Origin: Prochlorococcus sp. AG-409-K04 | GTDB taxonomy: Bacteria > Cyanobacteriota > Cyanobacteriia > PCC-6307 > Cyanobiaceae | Direction: 5' to 3' | Length of the DNA stretch: 64,000 nt | Assembly: GCA_003215555.1 (NCBI GenBank) | Contig: QCKE01000005.1 | Coordinates: 1 to 64,000, forward strand | In this document: piece after piece, positions 40,257-48,842 of the stretch | Layout: the number at the start of each line of letters is the position of its first letter | Numbering within the stretch: position 1 is the first letter of the stretch | Notes under the pieces: model-generated | Databases searched by the model: none | Told to the model about the DNA's origin: nothing | Seen by the model: only the letters and a program-made list of their open reading frames with translations | Program-made: the position numbers and the translations under genes

Positions 40257-41555
40257 ATGAAGTCTTTGTTTAAATATATCTTTATTTGTACGATATTTAT
40301 TCAACCTGCTTTAAGTCTTCCAATTAATAATTCAAGATTGATTAGAAATAGTCCAAAAGAAGTTATTGATCAGGTTTGGCAAATTATATTTCGTGATTAT
40401 ATGGATTCTACAGGTAAATACGACGAAAATGATTGGCGGAAATTAAGAAAAAAAATTTTAGCTTATAAGTATGACGATACATCTCAATCTTATGATGCTA
40501 TAAGAGGAATGTTGTCATCCCTGGATGATCCATATACGAGATTTTTAACTCCTAAAGAGTTTAATCAAATGCGAATAGATACTTCAGGAGAACTTACTGG
40601 TGTAGGCATTCAAATATCTATTGATGAAAGTTCAAAAAATATATTGGTTGTTTCTCCTGTAGAGGAGGCTCCAGCTTATAAAGCTGGTATCCTTTCAAAT
40701 GATTTAATTCTTTCAGTAGATGGCACTCAAACAAAAGGTTTAAGTATTGACAAAGTAGTCAGTTTAATAAGAGGTAGAATAGGATCTGAAGTAACATTGG
40801 GAATATTAAGGAATAACAAAATAATTAATGTTACGCTTATAAGAGAAAAAATTGAGATTAAATCAGTTGTATCTAAATTAAATAAATCAAGCTCAAAATT
40901 CTTAATTGGTTACATTCGATTAAAGCAATTTAGTGCAAATGCATCTAAAGAAATGAGATATGCAATACGATCGCTAGAAAGCAACGGTTCAGATGCATAT
41001 GTTTTAGATTTACGTAACAATCCTGGTGGATTACTCGAGTCTAGTATAGATATCTCGAGACAATTTTTAGATACGGGTATAATTGTGAGAACAAAAACTA
41101 AGAATGCAATTACAGATATAAGAAGAGCTAGAGGAAATGCATTGACATCAAAGCCATTGGCTATCTTAATAAATGAAGGATCTGCTAGTGCAAGTGAAAT
41201 AGTTTCAGGTGCAATTAAAGATAATGCTCGTGGAATTCTTGTCGGGAAAAAGACCTTTGGCAAGGGGTTGGTTCAGTCTGTTAGACCTTTAGTTGATGGT
41301 TCTGGGCTTACTGTTACGGTTGCAAAATATCTTACTCCGAATGGTACTGATATTCATCAAAGTGGTATTAGACCAGATATAGAAATATCAGCTAATATTA
41401 AAAATAGAAAAGAATTCACTAATAGTGATTTTGGTTCAAAAAGAGATAACCAGTATTTAACAGCAGAAAAAGAACTGTTGAAAATATTGTCAATTAGAGA
41501 TACTAAATCAACCTTTATTCCTTCAAGTACAAATTTTATAAATGCTTTGAATTAA
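40257..41555 (+). CDS. Carboxyl-terminal processing protease (CtpA family)
   Basis: S41 serine protease, exported. I place the start at ATG 40257, after GGAG with a 6-base gap: 432 residues starting with a signal peptide (SLFKYIFICTIFIQPALS). The PDZ domain spans about 100-180 (GVGIQISID, VSPVEEAPAYKAGIL). The Ser-Lys dyad lies in NEGSASASEIVSGAIKD and GKKTFGKGLVQ. In cyanobacteria one paralog processes the D1 precursor; whether this is that one cannot be decided here. Confidence 0.88.
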   Translation: MKSLFKYIFICTIFIQPALSLPINNSRLIRNSPKEVIDQVWQIIFRDYMDSTGKYDENDWRKLRKKILAYKYDDTSQSYDAIRGMLSSLDDPYTRFLTPKEFNQMRIDTSGELTGVGIQISIDESSKNILVVSPVEEAPAYKAGILSNDLILSVDGTQTKGLSIDKVVSLIRGRIGSEVTLGILRNNKIINVTLIREKIEIKSVVSKLNKSSSKFLIGYIRLKQFSANASKEMRYAIRSLESNGSDAYVLDLRNNPGGLLESSIDISRQFLDTGIIVRTKTKNAITDIRRARGNALTSKPLAILINEGSASASEIVSGAIKDNARGILVGKKTFGKGLVQSVRPLVDGSGLTVTVAKYLTPNGTDIHQSGIRPDIEISANIKNRKEFTNSDFGSKRDNQYLTAEKELLKILSIRDTKSTFIPSSTNFINALN

Positions 41556-41560
41556 TCAAC

Positions 41561-42103
41561 TTAAAGCTTTAAGTAGTAATGATTTATTTCTAGCTTATCT
41601 AAATTTTTATTATCATTACTTTTCTTTAGTTTTAAAATCCACTTCTTATCATTTGAATTTACATTGCATTCCATATTAATTAATTCTTCTATCATCATAA
41701 TATTATCAATATGTATATTTAAAAGTTTCTTTTTAGATTTGTTCTTTGCTTTTTTAATGGCTTCTCTTTTCGAACAAGCAACTACATTAATTAATTCATG
41801 TTGTTCTTGTAATTCCTCCTTAATATTCCCTCCCAAATTGATAAGCCAAAGCTGCTCCTTCTTTATTCTATATTCTATATATTCCTGTATTGATATTTCC
41901 AAGGGTTCTATTTTATAGCCATCTACTTCTATTATCTTTGTATAACTATCAATATGTAAATTTGATATATTTTTATCAAATACCGATTTGATATTTTCAA
42001 TTATATTCTCAATTTTATTTCCTATAATGAAAATTAAATTATGTATTTCAATATTATTACCTCTAAGGTCTCCTCCTAAATATATAAGAAATAAATTTTT
42101 CAT
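41561..42103 (-). CDS. DUF1543 protein with two tandem repeats
   Basis: 180 residues from ATG 42103 (MKNLFLIYLGGDLRG); the frame reaches 42127. Two repeats of about 90 residues each begin LFLIYLGG and LWLINLGG and include IEIHNLIF/QEQHELIN and LHIDSY/IHIDNI. This is the DUF1543 family, of unknown role. It is tail to tail with the processing protease and 38 bases after nadA in the minus direction. It is very rich in Lys, Asn and Ile. Confidence 0.72.
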   Translation of the reverse strand: MKNLFLIYLGGDLRGNNIEIHNLIFIIGNKIENIIENIKSVFDKNISNLHIDSYTKIIEVDGYKIEPLEISIQEYIEYRIKKEQLWLINLGGNIKEELQEQHELINVVACSKREAIKKAKNKSKKKLLNIHIDNIMMIEELINMECNVNSNDKKWILKLKKSNDNKNLDKLEINHYYLKL

Positions 42104-42141
42104 ACTATTCTTTAATCTCTGAGACAATTGATAATTACTAA

Positions 42142-43086
42142 TTAACTTGATAATTCCAACATCTTCTTGATAGGGATAAGAGCTCTTTCTCGTGTTTCTT
42201 TGTCTAGATGTATTTGTGGTTGTAGTGTTGTTAGAGATTCAATTACTTTATCTATTGTGTTTAAACGCATGTATGGGCAGGAATTGCAGCTACATCCATC
42301 AATACCTGGGACATCTAAAAAGGTTTTGTTTGGCTCCTTAATTCTCATTTGGTAAATAATTCCTGGCTCTGTTAAGACTATGAATTTTTTCACATCAGAA
42401 GTTTGCACGTAATATAGAAGCTTGCTCGTTGAGCCAATAAAATCTGAATACCCTAAAAGGATTTCATTACATTCAGGATGAGCAATAATCTCAGCGTCTG
42501 GATGGGTTGTTTTGAGTTTTAGGAGTGCTTCTTCACTAAATGTTTCATGGACAATACAAGAACCATCCCATAATTTCATTTTTCTCCCTGTTTGGTTTTC
42601 AACCCATCTACCTAAGTTCTTATCAGGTGCAAATATGATTGGTATATCCTGTGGAATCTTTTTCACTAGATCCACTGCATTGCTGCTAGTACATATCAAA
42701 TCGCTGTTTGCTTTTACTCCTGCAGAACAATTTATGTAGCTTATTACGTAGTGATCAGGATGTTGATCAATGAATTTTTTAAATTCATTTTCTGGACATT
42801 CATCAGCTAAGGAACAACCAGCGTTTAAATCAGGAATTAAAACTTTTTTATTTGGATTAAGTATTTTGGCAGTTTCTGCCATGAAATGAACCCCACAGAA
42901 AAGTATTACTTCTGCGTCTGTTTCTTCTGCCTTACGGGAGAGTTCTAAAGAATCACCTATGAAATGAGCTATATCTTGTATTTCTTCATCTTGGTAGTAG
43001 TGAGCAAGTATTAATGCTTTTTCTTCTTCGCACAAAACTTTGACCTGCTCTATTTTTTCTTTTTTAGTTGAAAGAGTCGTTAACAC
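42142..43086 (-). CDS. nadA: NadA, quinolinate synthase
   Basis: 4Fe-4S enzyme condensing iminoaspartate with dihydroxyacetone phosphate in NAD synthesis. 314 residues. [38 protein letters not shown], and [12 protein letters not shown] hold the expected cluster cysteines and active site. Start ATG at 43086. Confidence 0.96.
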   Translation of the reverse strand: MLTTLSTKKEKIEQVKVLCEEEKALILAHYYQDEEIQDIAHFIGDSLELSRKAEETDAEVILFCGVHFMAETAKILNPNKKVLIPDLNAGCSLADECPENEFKKFIDQHPDHYVISYINCSAGVKANSDLICTSSNAVDLVKKIPQDIPIIFAPDKNLGRWVENQTGRKMKLWDGSCIVHETFSEEALLKLKTTHPDAEIIAHPECNEILLGYSDFIGSTSKLLYYVQTSDVKKFIVLTEPGIIYQMRIKEPNKTFLDVPGIDGCSCNSCPYMRLNTIDKVIESLTTLQPQIHLDKETRERALIPIKKMLELSS

Positions 43087-43165
43087 AGTTTGATTGTAGG
43101 ATTGAACGCTATTCAGTTTGTTTGACGCAATTTAAGGCAGTATAGAGGTTGGCATAGTATTTTAT

Positions 43166-44026
43166 CTGTCTAAATCTCGTATTGCTATTGCTGGAGACCT
43201 TCATGGATCATGGTTTGAGGAGGATCATGATTTGTTGGCGCAATTAAATCCTGATGCTGTTTTGTTTGTTGGTGACCTCTCTAATGCAGATATAAAACTT
43301 GTTAAGTCAATTGCATCTATTGATATACCGACTGCTGTAATTCTTGGAAATCATGATCGAGGTCAAGATTTGTCAGGGCTTCAATTAAAAACCCAGTTAT
43401 CCATATTAGGCAATAAAGATGTCTCTTGGGGCAAATCTATATCCTGGATCAAGCCTTTAGTTTCTGTTGTAGGAGGAAGAACTTGTAGTGCTGGAGGGGG
43501 ATATTATCTTTCTAAGCAAGTTTCTTCTGTATATGGTCAATTAACTATTAATGATTCAGTTCAGAGAATTGTAAAAGCAGTTAATAAGATTCCTCTTCAT
43601 TTACCGCTTATTATTCTTGCTCATTCAGGACCTACTGGGTTAGGTTCTGATTTTTCCAGCATTTGTGGTAGGGATTGGAAAGTTCCAGCAATTGATTGGG
43701 GAGATAAGGATCTTGAAATAGCTATTGATGAAATCAGAAAAAATAGAGAAGTAGATTTAGTAGTATTCGGGCACATGCATCACAATTTAAAGAGAGGAAG
43801 TGGTAAAAGACAAACCTGTATTGTTGATAAGAAGTATAAAACTATATATTTAAATGCTGCTTGTGTTCCACGAAAGATTTTGGATATTTCAGGAAATACA
43901 TTGACTCATTTTTCATGGGTAGAATTTTTAAATGGAAAAATTGTACATGTTTCCCATAGATGGTATCGTTCAGATTTGTCTATAGCTAATGAAGAAATAT
44001 TATATGATGTCAATATATCTGAGTAA
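43166..44026 (+). CDS. TIGR04168-like metallophosphoesterase, non-standard start
   Basis: Calcineurin-fold phosphoesterase of a cyanobacterial/plastid type. The first metal motif GDLHGSW (from base 43193) lies upstream of the first ATG (43232) in the frame, so the ATG cannot be the true start. Between the in-frame stop at 43133-43135 and this motif there is no ATG, GTG or TTG; CTG at 43166 (giving a protein starting xSKSRIAIAGDLHG) or ATA at 43154, after GAGG at 43145, are candidates. Later motifs FVGDLSNAD, ILGNHDRG, LAHSGPTG and FGHMHHNL are intact. Confidence 0.8.
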   Translation: MSKSRIAIAGDLHGSWFEEDHDLLAQLNPDAVLFVGDLSNADIKLVKSIASIDIPTAVILGNHDRGQDLSGLQLKTQLSILGNKDVSWGKSISWIKPLVSVVGGRTCSAGGGYYLSKQVSSVYGQLTINDSVQRIVKAVNKIPLHLPLIILAHSGPTGLGSDFSSICGRDWKVPAIDWGDKDLEIAIDEIRKNREVDLVVFGHMHHNLKRGSGKRQTCIVDKKYKTIYLNAACVPRKILDISGNTLTHFSWVEFLNGKIVHVSHRWYRSDLSIANEEILYDVNISE

Positions 44027-44065
44027 TAGTATTGATTGTAGAATTGCAGATAAGGCAGTTTTAAT

Positions 44066-44860
44066 CTAATCAGTTGATTCTTTGTTAATTGACCTACTCG
44101 TTAATAAATAGGCAATAATTGAACATGCAAGAAAGGATACTATATTTCTAGATAATGGAAGGATCTCACTTGTTCTTGTTATAACAGGAGCGATGCCAAA
44201 AACACCAAATAGCATAATCCATAATGGTGAGAATAATAGTAGCCATTTCCAATCTATTATTTTTAGTGAATTCCTAGGAACAGCTGCTACCCCAGCAACT
44301 ATGCCACCTAATAAAGAAGTTATAAAAGTCCATATCCATTGTTCTTTAGGCAATCCAGGTACAACATTACAACCTCCTTTATCTAAACAATTTTTTATAG
44401 TATTAATAGAGTCAATAATTGCCCCATTTTCACCATGTTCTTTAACATAAAATTGATTACCAAATCTTGTCTGTAACTCTACCCAGAATATTCTTGGCAA
44501 TAGAGCAAAATATGCTTCCCCAACATTGAAATTGAGAAGATTTCCTCCTCTCGGGTCTGCTACTACTATTAAACTTGTTTCATCTATATCCCAGAATTTT
44601 CTAACTGCAATGCCTGGAGATTCTTCGTATTGAGTAATAACTTTGATTTTCCAGCCTGTTTCTTTCTCGTATTTCTCTAGTTTATTTTCTAGGCTCTCTC
44701 TTTCGTTATTATTAAGTGATTTAGCAAGATCTATAATTGGAGTTTGATGATCTGGTAGCAAATCTATATTGTCTACAGCTTTAACTGGTAGGCAAATTGC
44801 TAGGGATATCAGGAGAATCAGGAGAAGGTTTCTCAAAAAAGCAATTTGATTTACAAACAT
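44066..44860 (-). CDS. TPM domain membrane protein
   Basis: 264 residues from ATG 44860 (the frame reaches 44899). Signal sequence FLRNLLLILLISLAICLPVKA, then a lumenal/periplasmic TPM domain (LAKSLNNNERESLENKLEKY, ITQYEESPGIAVRKFW, LIVVADPRGGNLLNF) and two or three hydrophobic helices at the C-terminus. TPM proteins include plant TLP18.3, a thylakoid phosphatase acting in photosystem II repair; a thylakoid role here is inferred. Divergent from the next gene. Confidence 0.8.
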   Translation of the reverse strand: MFVNQIAFLRNLLLILLISLAICLPVKAVDNIDLLPDHQTPIIDLAKSLNNNERESLENKLEKYEKETGWKIKVITQYEESPGIAVRKFWDIDETSLIVVADPRGGNLLNFNVGEAYFALLPRIFWVELQTRFGNQFYVKEHGENGAIIDSINTIKNCLDKGGCNVVPGLPKEQWIWTFITSLLGGIVAGVAAVPRNSLKIIDWKWLLLFSPLWIMLFGVFGIAPVITRTSEILPLSRNIVSFLACSIIAYLLTSRSINKESTD

Positions 44861-44891
44861 CTTATGTACCTTATTCACTTTATTCTCGCTG

Positions 44892-46091
44892 ATGAACACC
44901 TCAACTGTGAAATGTCCTGAGTGGCTAGCTGATCTTATCGAAGATTCTGGTGGTTCCGTAAGTTTTTCAAAATTTATGAAATGGGCACTTAATGACCCTA
45001 TTAATGGTGCTTATGCTTCAGGGAAACTGCATATTGGAGTTGAAGGTGATTTTGTTACATCACCTTCTTTAGGACCTGAGTTTTGTGACTTGTTGTGTGT
45101 GCAAATTGCAGATTGGATAAAGGATTTATCTAAAAATATCTCCTCCAATTCAGTTATCTCTATTGTAGATATAGGGCCTGGAGAAGGAGATCTTGCATTT
45201 TATTTGATTTCTTCATTAAAAAATAGATTCCCTCATCTTTTATCAAATATTGAATTTATTTTAGTAGAAATAAATGAAGGAATGAAGAAGAGACAAAAGT
45301 CTAGATTATCCTGCTTTAGTAATATAAGTATTAGATGGACTACATTTGAAAATCTTTCAAATGATCCCGTAAATGGAATTTTAATTGCTAATGAAATACT
45401 TGATGCACTTCCAGTCGATAGAATAATATTTTCAGATAAAAAATTATTCTTACAAGGTGTCAAATTAGTTAAAAATGGACTTAATAATTATATTAAGTTT
45501 ACAAAATTACCTTTAAGTAATTCTATTCTACAAGAAATAAATTCTTTTGAGGAACAATTTAAATTTAAAATCCCACCAAAAGATACAACTGATAATTGGA
45601 CTACAGAATGGCATACAGGACTTGAAGATTGGTTTTATAAGGCTTCTCTATGTATAAATAATGGATCACTTTTAGTAATAGATTATGCTATGGAAGCATC
45701 AAGATATTATAACCCTAATCGAGTTGATGGTACATTAGCTTCTTATAGAGATCAGAAAGCTTTTGTTGATGTACTAGATAACGTTGGAAAATGTGATATT
45801 ACATCTCATTTATGTCTAGAATCATTATATTTATCAGCTAGTAAAAGTTCTTGGAGTTTTGTTGGTGAATGTAGACAAGGCTTAGCACTTTTGTCGTTGG
45901 GACTATCAGAACAAATTAGCAATTTGAGGAAAGTAAGAAGTGATCAAATATCTTCAGCACTTAGAACTAGAGAAAATCTGTTAAGATTAGTTGATCCACT
46001 AGGTTTAGGTGAGTTTAGATGGATTTTATTTTATAAAGGTGATTGTAAAACTAATCCTATATTTTTGTCAGAGAATAATCACTCTTCTTGA
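44892..46091 (+). CDS. NDUFAF7-like SAM-dependent methyltransferase (COG1565)
   Basis: 399 residues. N-terminal ISFSKFMKWAL-like (VSFSKFMKWALND) and GDFVTSPSLGPEFCDLL, then SAM motif IVDIGPGEGDLAFYLIS, and LIANEILDALPVDRI with a later LLVIDYAM segment. These are features of the family whose mitochondrial member methylates an arginine in complex I; a target in NDH-1 would be a natural guess in a cyanobacterium but is untested. Its end overlaps convergent aroB by 13 bases. Confidence 0.82.
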   Translation: MNTSTVKCPEWLADLIEDSGGSVSFSKFMKWALNDPINGAYASGKLHIGVEGDFVTSPSLGPEFCDLLCVQIADWIKDLSKNISSNSVISIVDIGPGEGDLAFYLISSLKNRFPHLLSNIEFILVEINEGMKKRQKSRLSCFSNISIRWTTFENLSNDPVNGILIANEILDALPVDRIIFSDKKLFLQGVKLVKNGLNNYIKFTKLPLSNSILQEINSFEEQFKFKIPPKDTTDNWTTEWHTGLEDWFYKASLCINNGSLLVIDYAMEASRYYNPNRVDGTLASYRDQKAFVDVLDNVGKCDITSHLCLESLYLSASKSSWSFVGECRQGLALLSLGLSEQISNLRKVRSDQISSALRTRENLLRLVDPLGLGEFRWILFYKGDCKTNPIFLSENNHSS

Positions 46092-47194
46092 TTTAATTCC
46101 TCTAGAAGATTAATTATATCTTTTTCATCTATAGTGTTAAAGATTTCTACCTTTCCAATTTCTCTAGGCAAAATAAATCTTAATTTTCCATGCTTTACTT
46201 TTTTATCTCCTTTGAGTGATTCGAGTACCATATTTATATCCAAGCTTGGCCATTTTATCGGTAAACCTGTTTTCTTAAGTAAACTATCTTGCTTTTCTGA
46301 ATCTTCTTTATCCCATATTTTTTTTTGAGCTGAAAGTTTTCCAGCTGCTACCATACCTATAGAGACAGCTTCGCCATGTAAATAATGCCCATAACCACAT
46401 AATGTTTCTACAACGTGTCCAAATGTATGGCCATAATTGAGAATTGCTCTTATTCCATTCTCTCTTTCATCTTTTTCTACTATATTAGCTTTGGTTTTAA
46501 TTGACTGGATAATTATACTGAGTAATAGTTCTTTTTTTATTGCTTTCAAATTGCTTAGGTCTGGTGTATTTTCGAGAAGATAAAATAAATCTTTATCTTC
46601 TATTAAGCTATACTTTATTATTTCTGCCATACCAGCACGAAATTCTCTTTTTGGAAGTGTATTTAATGTATCAATATCAATAAAAACTAATTTAGGTTGA
46701 TGAAATGCACCAATTAAATTTTTGCCTTTTGGATGATTGACGCCTGTTTTCCCGCCAACGGAAGCATCTACCATTGCTAATAAAGTTGTTGGTACTTGAA
46801 TAAAATTGATACCTCTTAGCCATGTTGCAGCTGCAAAACCTGCCATATCCCCAATCACTCCACCTCCTAAGGCAATAATTAGTGATGATCTCTCCAGATT
46901 GTGCTTATATGCTGCATCGTGAATAATTTGTATGGTTTCAATATTCTTTTGATCTTCACCAGCTTCTAGAATTAATAAATTCGGAATAAAGCCAGCTCGT
47001 TCAATACTTTCAATAAATTTTTTGCTATATGGCTTTGCAACATCAGGATTTGTAATTACTAATATTTTTGTACTTCGCTCTATTTTTAGTTTTTGGATTG
47101 CTTCACCAATGCTATAAAGATTGCTTGATCCAACTATAACGTTATACGGATCGTTTACCAAGTTGACTTTGATTGTGGAGATTTCTTGGTTCAC
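46079..47194 (-). CDS. aroB: AroB, 3-dehydroquinate synthase
   Basis: Second step of the shikimate pathway. 371 residues. NAD-binding GGGVIGDMAGFAAATWLRG, VPTTLLAMVDASVGGKTGVN, NLIGAFHQPKLVFID and LNYGHTFGHVVE with the metal histidines. Divergent from purK with about 80 bases between them. Confidence 0.97.
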   Translation of the reverse strand: MNQEISTIKVNLVNDPYNVIVGSSNLYSIGEAIQKLKIERSTKILVITNPDVAKPYSKKFIESIERAGFIPNLLILEAGEDQKNIETIQIIHDAAYKHNLERSSLIIALGGGVIGDMAGFAAATWLRGINFIQVPTTLLAMVDASVGGKTGVNHPKGKNLIGAFHQPKLVFIDIDTLNTLPKREFRAGMAEIIKYSLIEDKDLFYLLENTPDLSNLKAIKKELLLSIIIQSIKTKANIVEKDERENGIRAILNYGHTFGHVVETLCGYGHYLHGEAVSIGMVAAGKLSAQKKIWDKEDSEKQDSLLKKTGLPIKWPSLDINMVLESLKGDKKVKHGKLRFILPREIGKVEIFNTIDEKDIINLLEELNQEE

Positions 47195-47273
47195 AAGTTA
47201 AATAATGATATTAAGAAATTCCCAATATTTATTGGGATTCTATATTTAAGCTCACCATAGTGGAGATTTTTCA

Positions 47274-48446
47274 TTGGAACATAACGATCATAAGGATTTT
47301 TCAGTTGGAGTAGTTGGAGGAGGCCAGTTGGCTAAAATGTTGGCTATAGAAGGAGAGAAGCTTGGCGTTAATGTGTTTGTACAAACAGGGTCAGATACTG
47401 ATCCAGCTGTTTTAAATGCTTTTGGAGCTGTTCTTTCAGATACAAATGATATTGACGGAACTAGAAAGTTAGCGAGTCAATCTAATTGTGTAACATTTGA
47501 AAATGAATGGTTGGATATTGAGGCGTTGTCTCTTTTAGAAGATACTGGAATTTCTTTTGTTCCTAGTTTATCTTCAATAATGCCATTGGTTAATAAGTTA
47601 TCTCAACGCATACTTCTTAATAAATTAAACATACCAGTACCTAAATGGACTTCATTATCTTCCTTTAAATCTAAGGAATTGATTTTACCTTCTAAATGGA
47701 AATTCCCAATAATGGCTAAGTCTTCTATGGGAGGTTATGATGGAAAAGGAACGAGAGTCTTAAATGATTACAATGATTTATCAACTTTATTGAAAACAGT
47801 TAATAATTCAGATTGGTATATAGAGGAGTGGGTTGATTATAAGCAAGAGCTATCTATAGTTGTATCAAGAGATAAGAAAGGTCAGGTAAGATTATTCCCT
47901 CTTTCTGAAACATTTCAGAGTCATCAAATATGTGATTGGGTTTTAACTCCAGCAGATGTTAGTCAGCAGGTCACTTCTTTTGCAAATAATATTGCTATGT
48001 CATTAGTTAGAGAATTGAATTATGTAGGTGTACTTGCCGTAGAGTTTTTTTATGGTGATAGTGGTTTATTAGTTAATGAAATTGCTCCTAGAACTCATAA
48101 TTCTGCACATTTAACAATAGAAGCATGTAAATCTAATCAGTTTGAGCATCAGATTGCAATCGCTGCTGAGTTGGAAATAGAAAATCCTGATCTCCTTGCG
48201 CCTGGAGCAATGATGGTTAACTTATTAGGAATAAAAGAAGAAGAATATTCAATTAGTTCTCGATTAAAAGATCTGAATGAAATTGATGGGCTAAATATAC
48301 ATTGGTATAACAAAGATAAAAATGTAATAGGACGTAAATTAGGCCATGTTACAAAATTATTGAATATATCTAATAAACAAGATTGTAGAAAAATGGCGTT
48401 TGATATAAAAAATCAAATAAGAACGATATGGCCATTTCAAGCTTAG
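47274..48446 (+). CDS. purK: PurK, N5-carboxyaminoimidazole ribonucleotide synthase
   Basis: ATP-grasp enzyme of purine synthesis. 390 residues from TTG 47274 after GGAG (47261-47264). VVGGGQLAKMLAIEGEKLG, AKSSMGGYDGKGTRVL and VNEIAPRTHNSAHLTIEAC are diagnostic. The gene is followed at once by 6S RNA, as in other cyanobacteria, and 6S transcripts in some species begin within or before purK. Confidence 0.96.
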   Translation: MEHNDHKDFSVGVVGGGQLAKMLAIEGEKLGVNVFVQTGSDTDPAVLNAFGAVLSDTNDIDGTRKLASQSNCVTFENEWLDIEALSLLEDTGISFVPSLSSIMPLVNKLSQRILLNKLNIPVPKWTSLSSFKSKELILPSKWKFPIMAKSSMGGYDGKGTRVLNDYNDLSTLLKTVNNSDWYIEEWVDYKQELSIVVSRDKKGQVRLFPLSETFQSHQICDWVLTPADVSQQVTSFANNIAMSLVRELNYVGVLAVEFFYGDSGLLVNEIAPRTHNSAHLTIEACKSNQFEHQIAIAAELEIENPDLLAPGAMMVNLLGIKEEEYSISSRLKDLNEIDGLNIHWYNKDKNVIGRKLGHVTKLLNISNKQDCRKMAFDIKNQIRTIWPFQA

Positions 48447-48475
48447 ATTTTGATATCTTATAAAAGGACTGTTTT

Positions 48476-48643
48476 GTTGGTGTTGATCTTTTAAGTGCTC
48501 TGATCTGACTCTTTTTCGATCTGAGGAGACTGCTGTGTTGGAGAAGTAAACCAGTCTAGTAACTGGAAATGGAACCGCACTTTGACTCCTCTTCTGGTTT
48601 TTCCAGGTCGAACGCTTAGGTCACACGGCAAGATGGTTCCCTA
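48476..48643 (+). ncRNA. ssaA: 6S RNA
   Basis: Non-coding stretch directly after purK, the known place of cyanobacterial 6S RNA (ssaA), which binds RNA polymerase holoenzyme by mimicking an open promoter. No reading frame fills it. The outer ends can pair (ATCTT at about 48486 with AAGAT at about 48630), and the middle can fold into imperfect arms such as CCAGTCTAGTAACTGG. The ends given are approximate. The call rests on synteny and foldability, not on an alignment. Confidence 0.75.
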
Positions 48644-48671
48644 ATCCTTATAGAAATACGCTTAGATGTAT

Positions 48672-48833
48672 TTATATAGCTATATAAGTAAATGGCACAA
48701 TTACTTGAACAAGACTGAATAATAGTATTAATAAAATAATAAGCATTACAGCTGTTAATAGTGCAGCTTGAAGTGGAGTACAATCCTTCCATATTGAGTA
48801 AATTATCTTACTTATTAATCTAAAGAAATTCAT
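48672..48833 (-). CDS. Small membrane protein, 53 residues
   Basis: Reverse-strand frame from ATG 48833 to TAA at 48672: begins MNFFRLISKIIYSIWKD and has one hydrophobic helix (AALLTAVMLIILLILLFSLV) near residues 23-45. It starts 10 bases after the end of the carbamoyltransferase gene and may be its last operon partner. It has the sort of Lys/aromatic N-terminus and single helix seen in small thylakoid or cytoplasmic membrane proteins; I do not recognise a family. Confidence 0.6.
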   Translation of the reverse strand: MNFFRLISKIIYSIWKDCTPLQAALLTAVMLIILLILLFSLVQVIVPFTYIAI

Positions 48834-48842
48834 AATCTTAAT

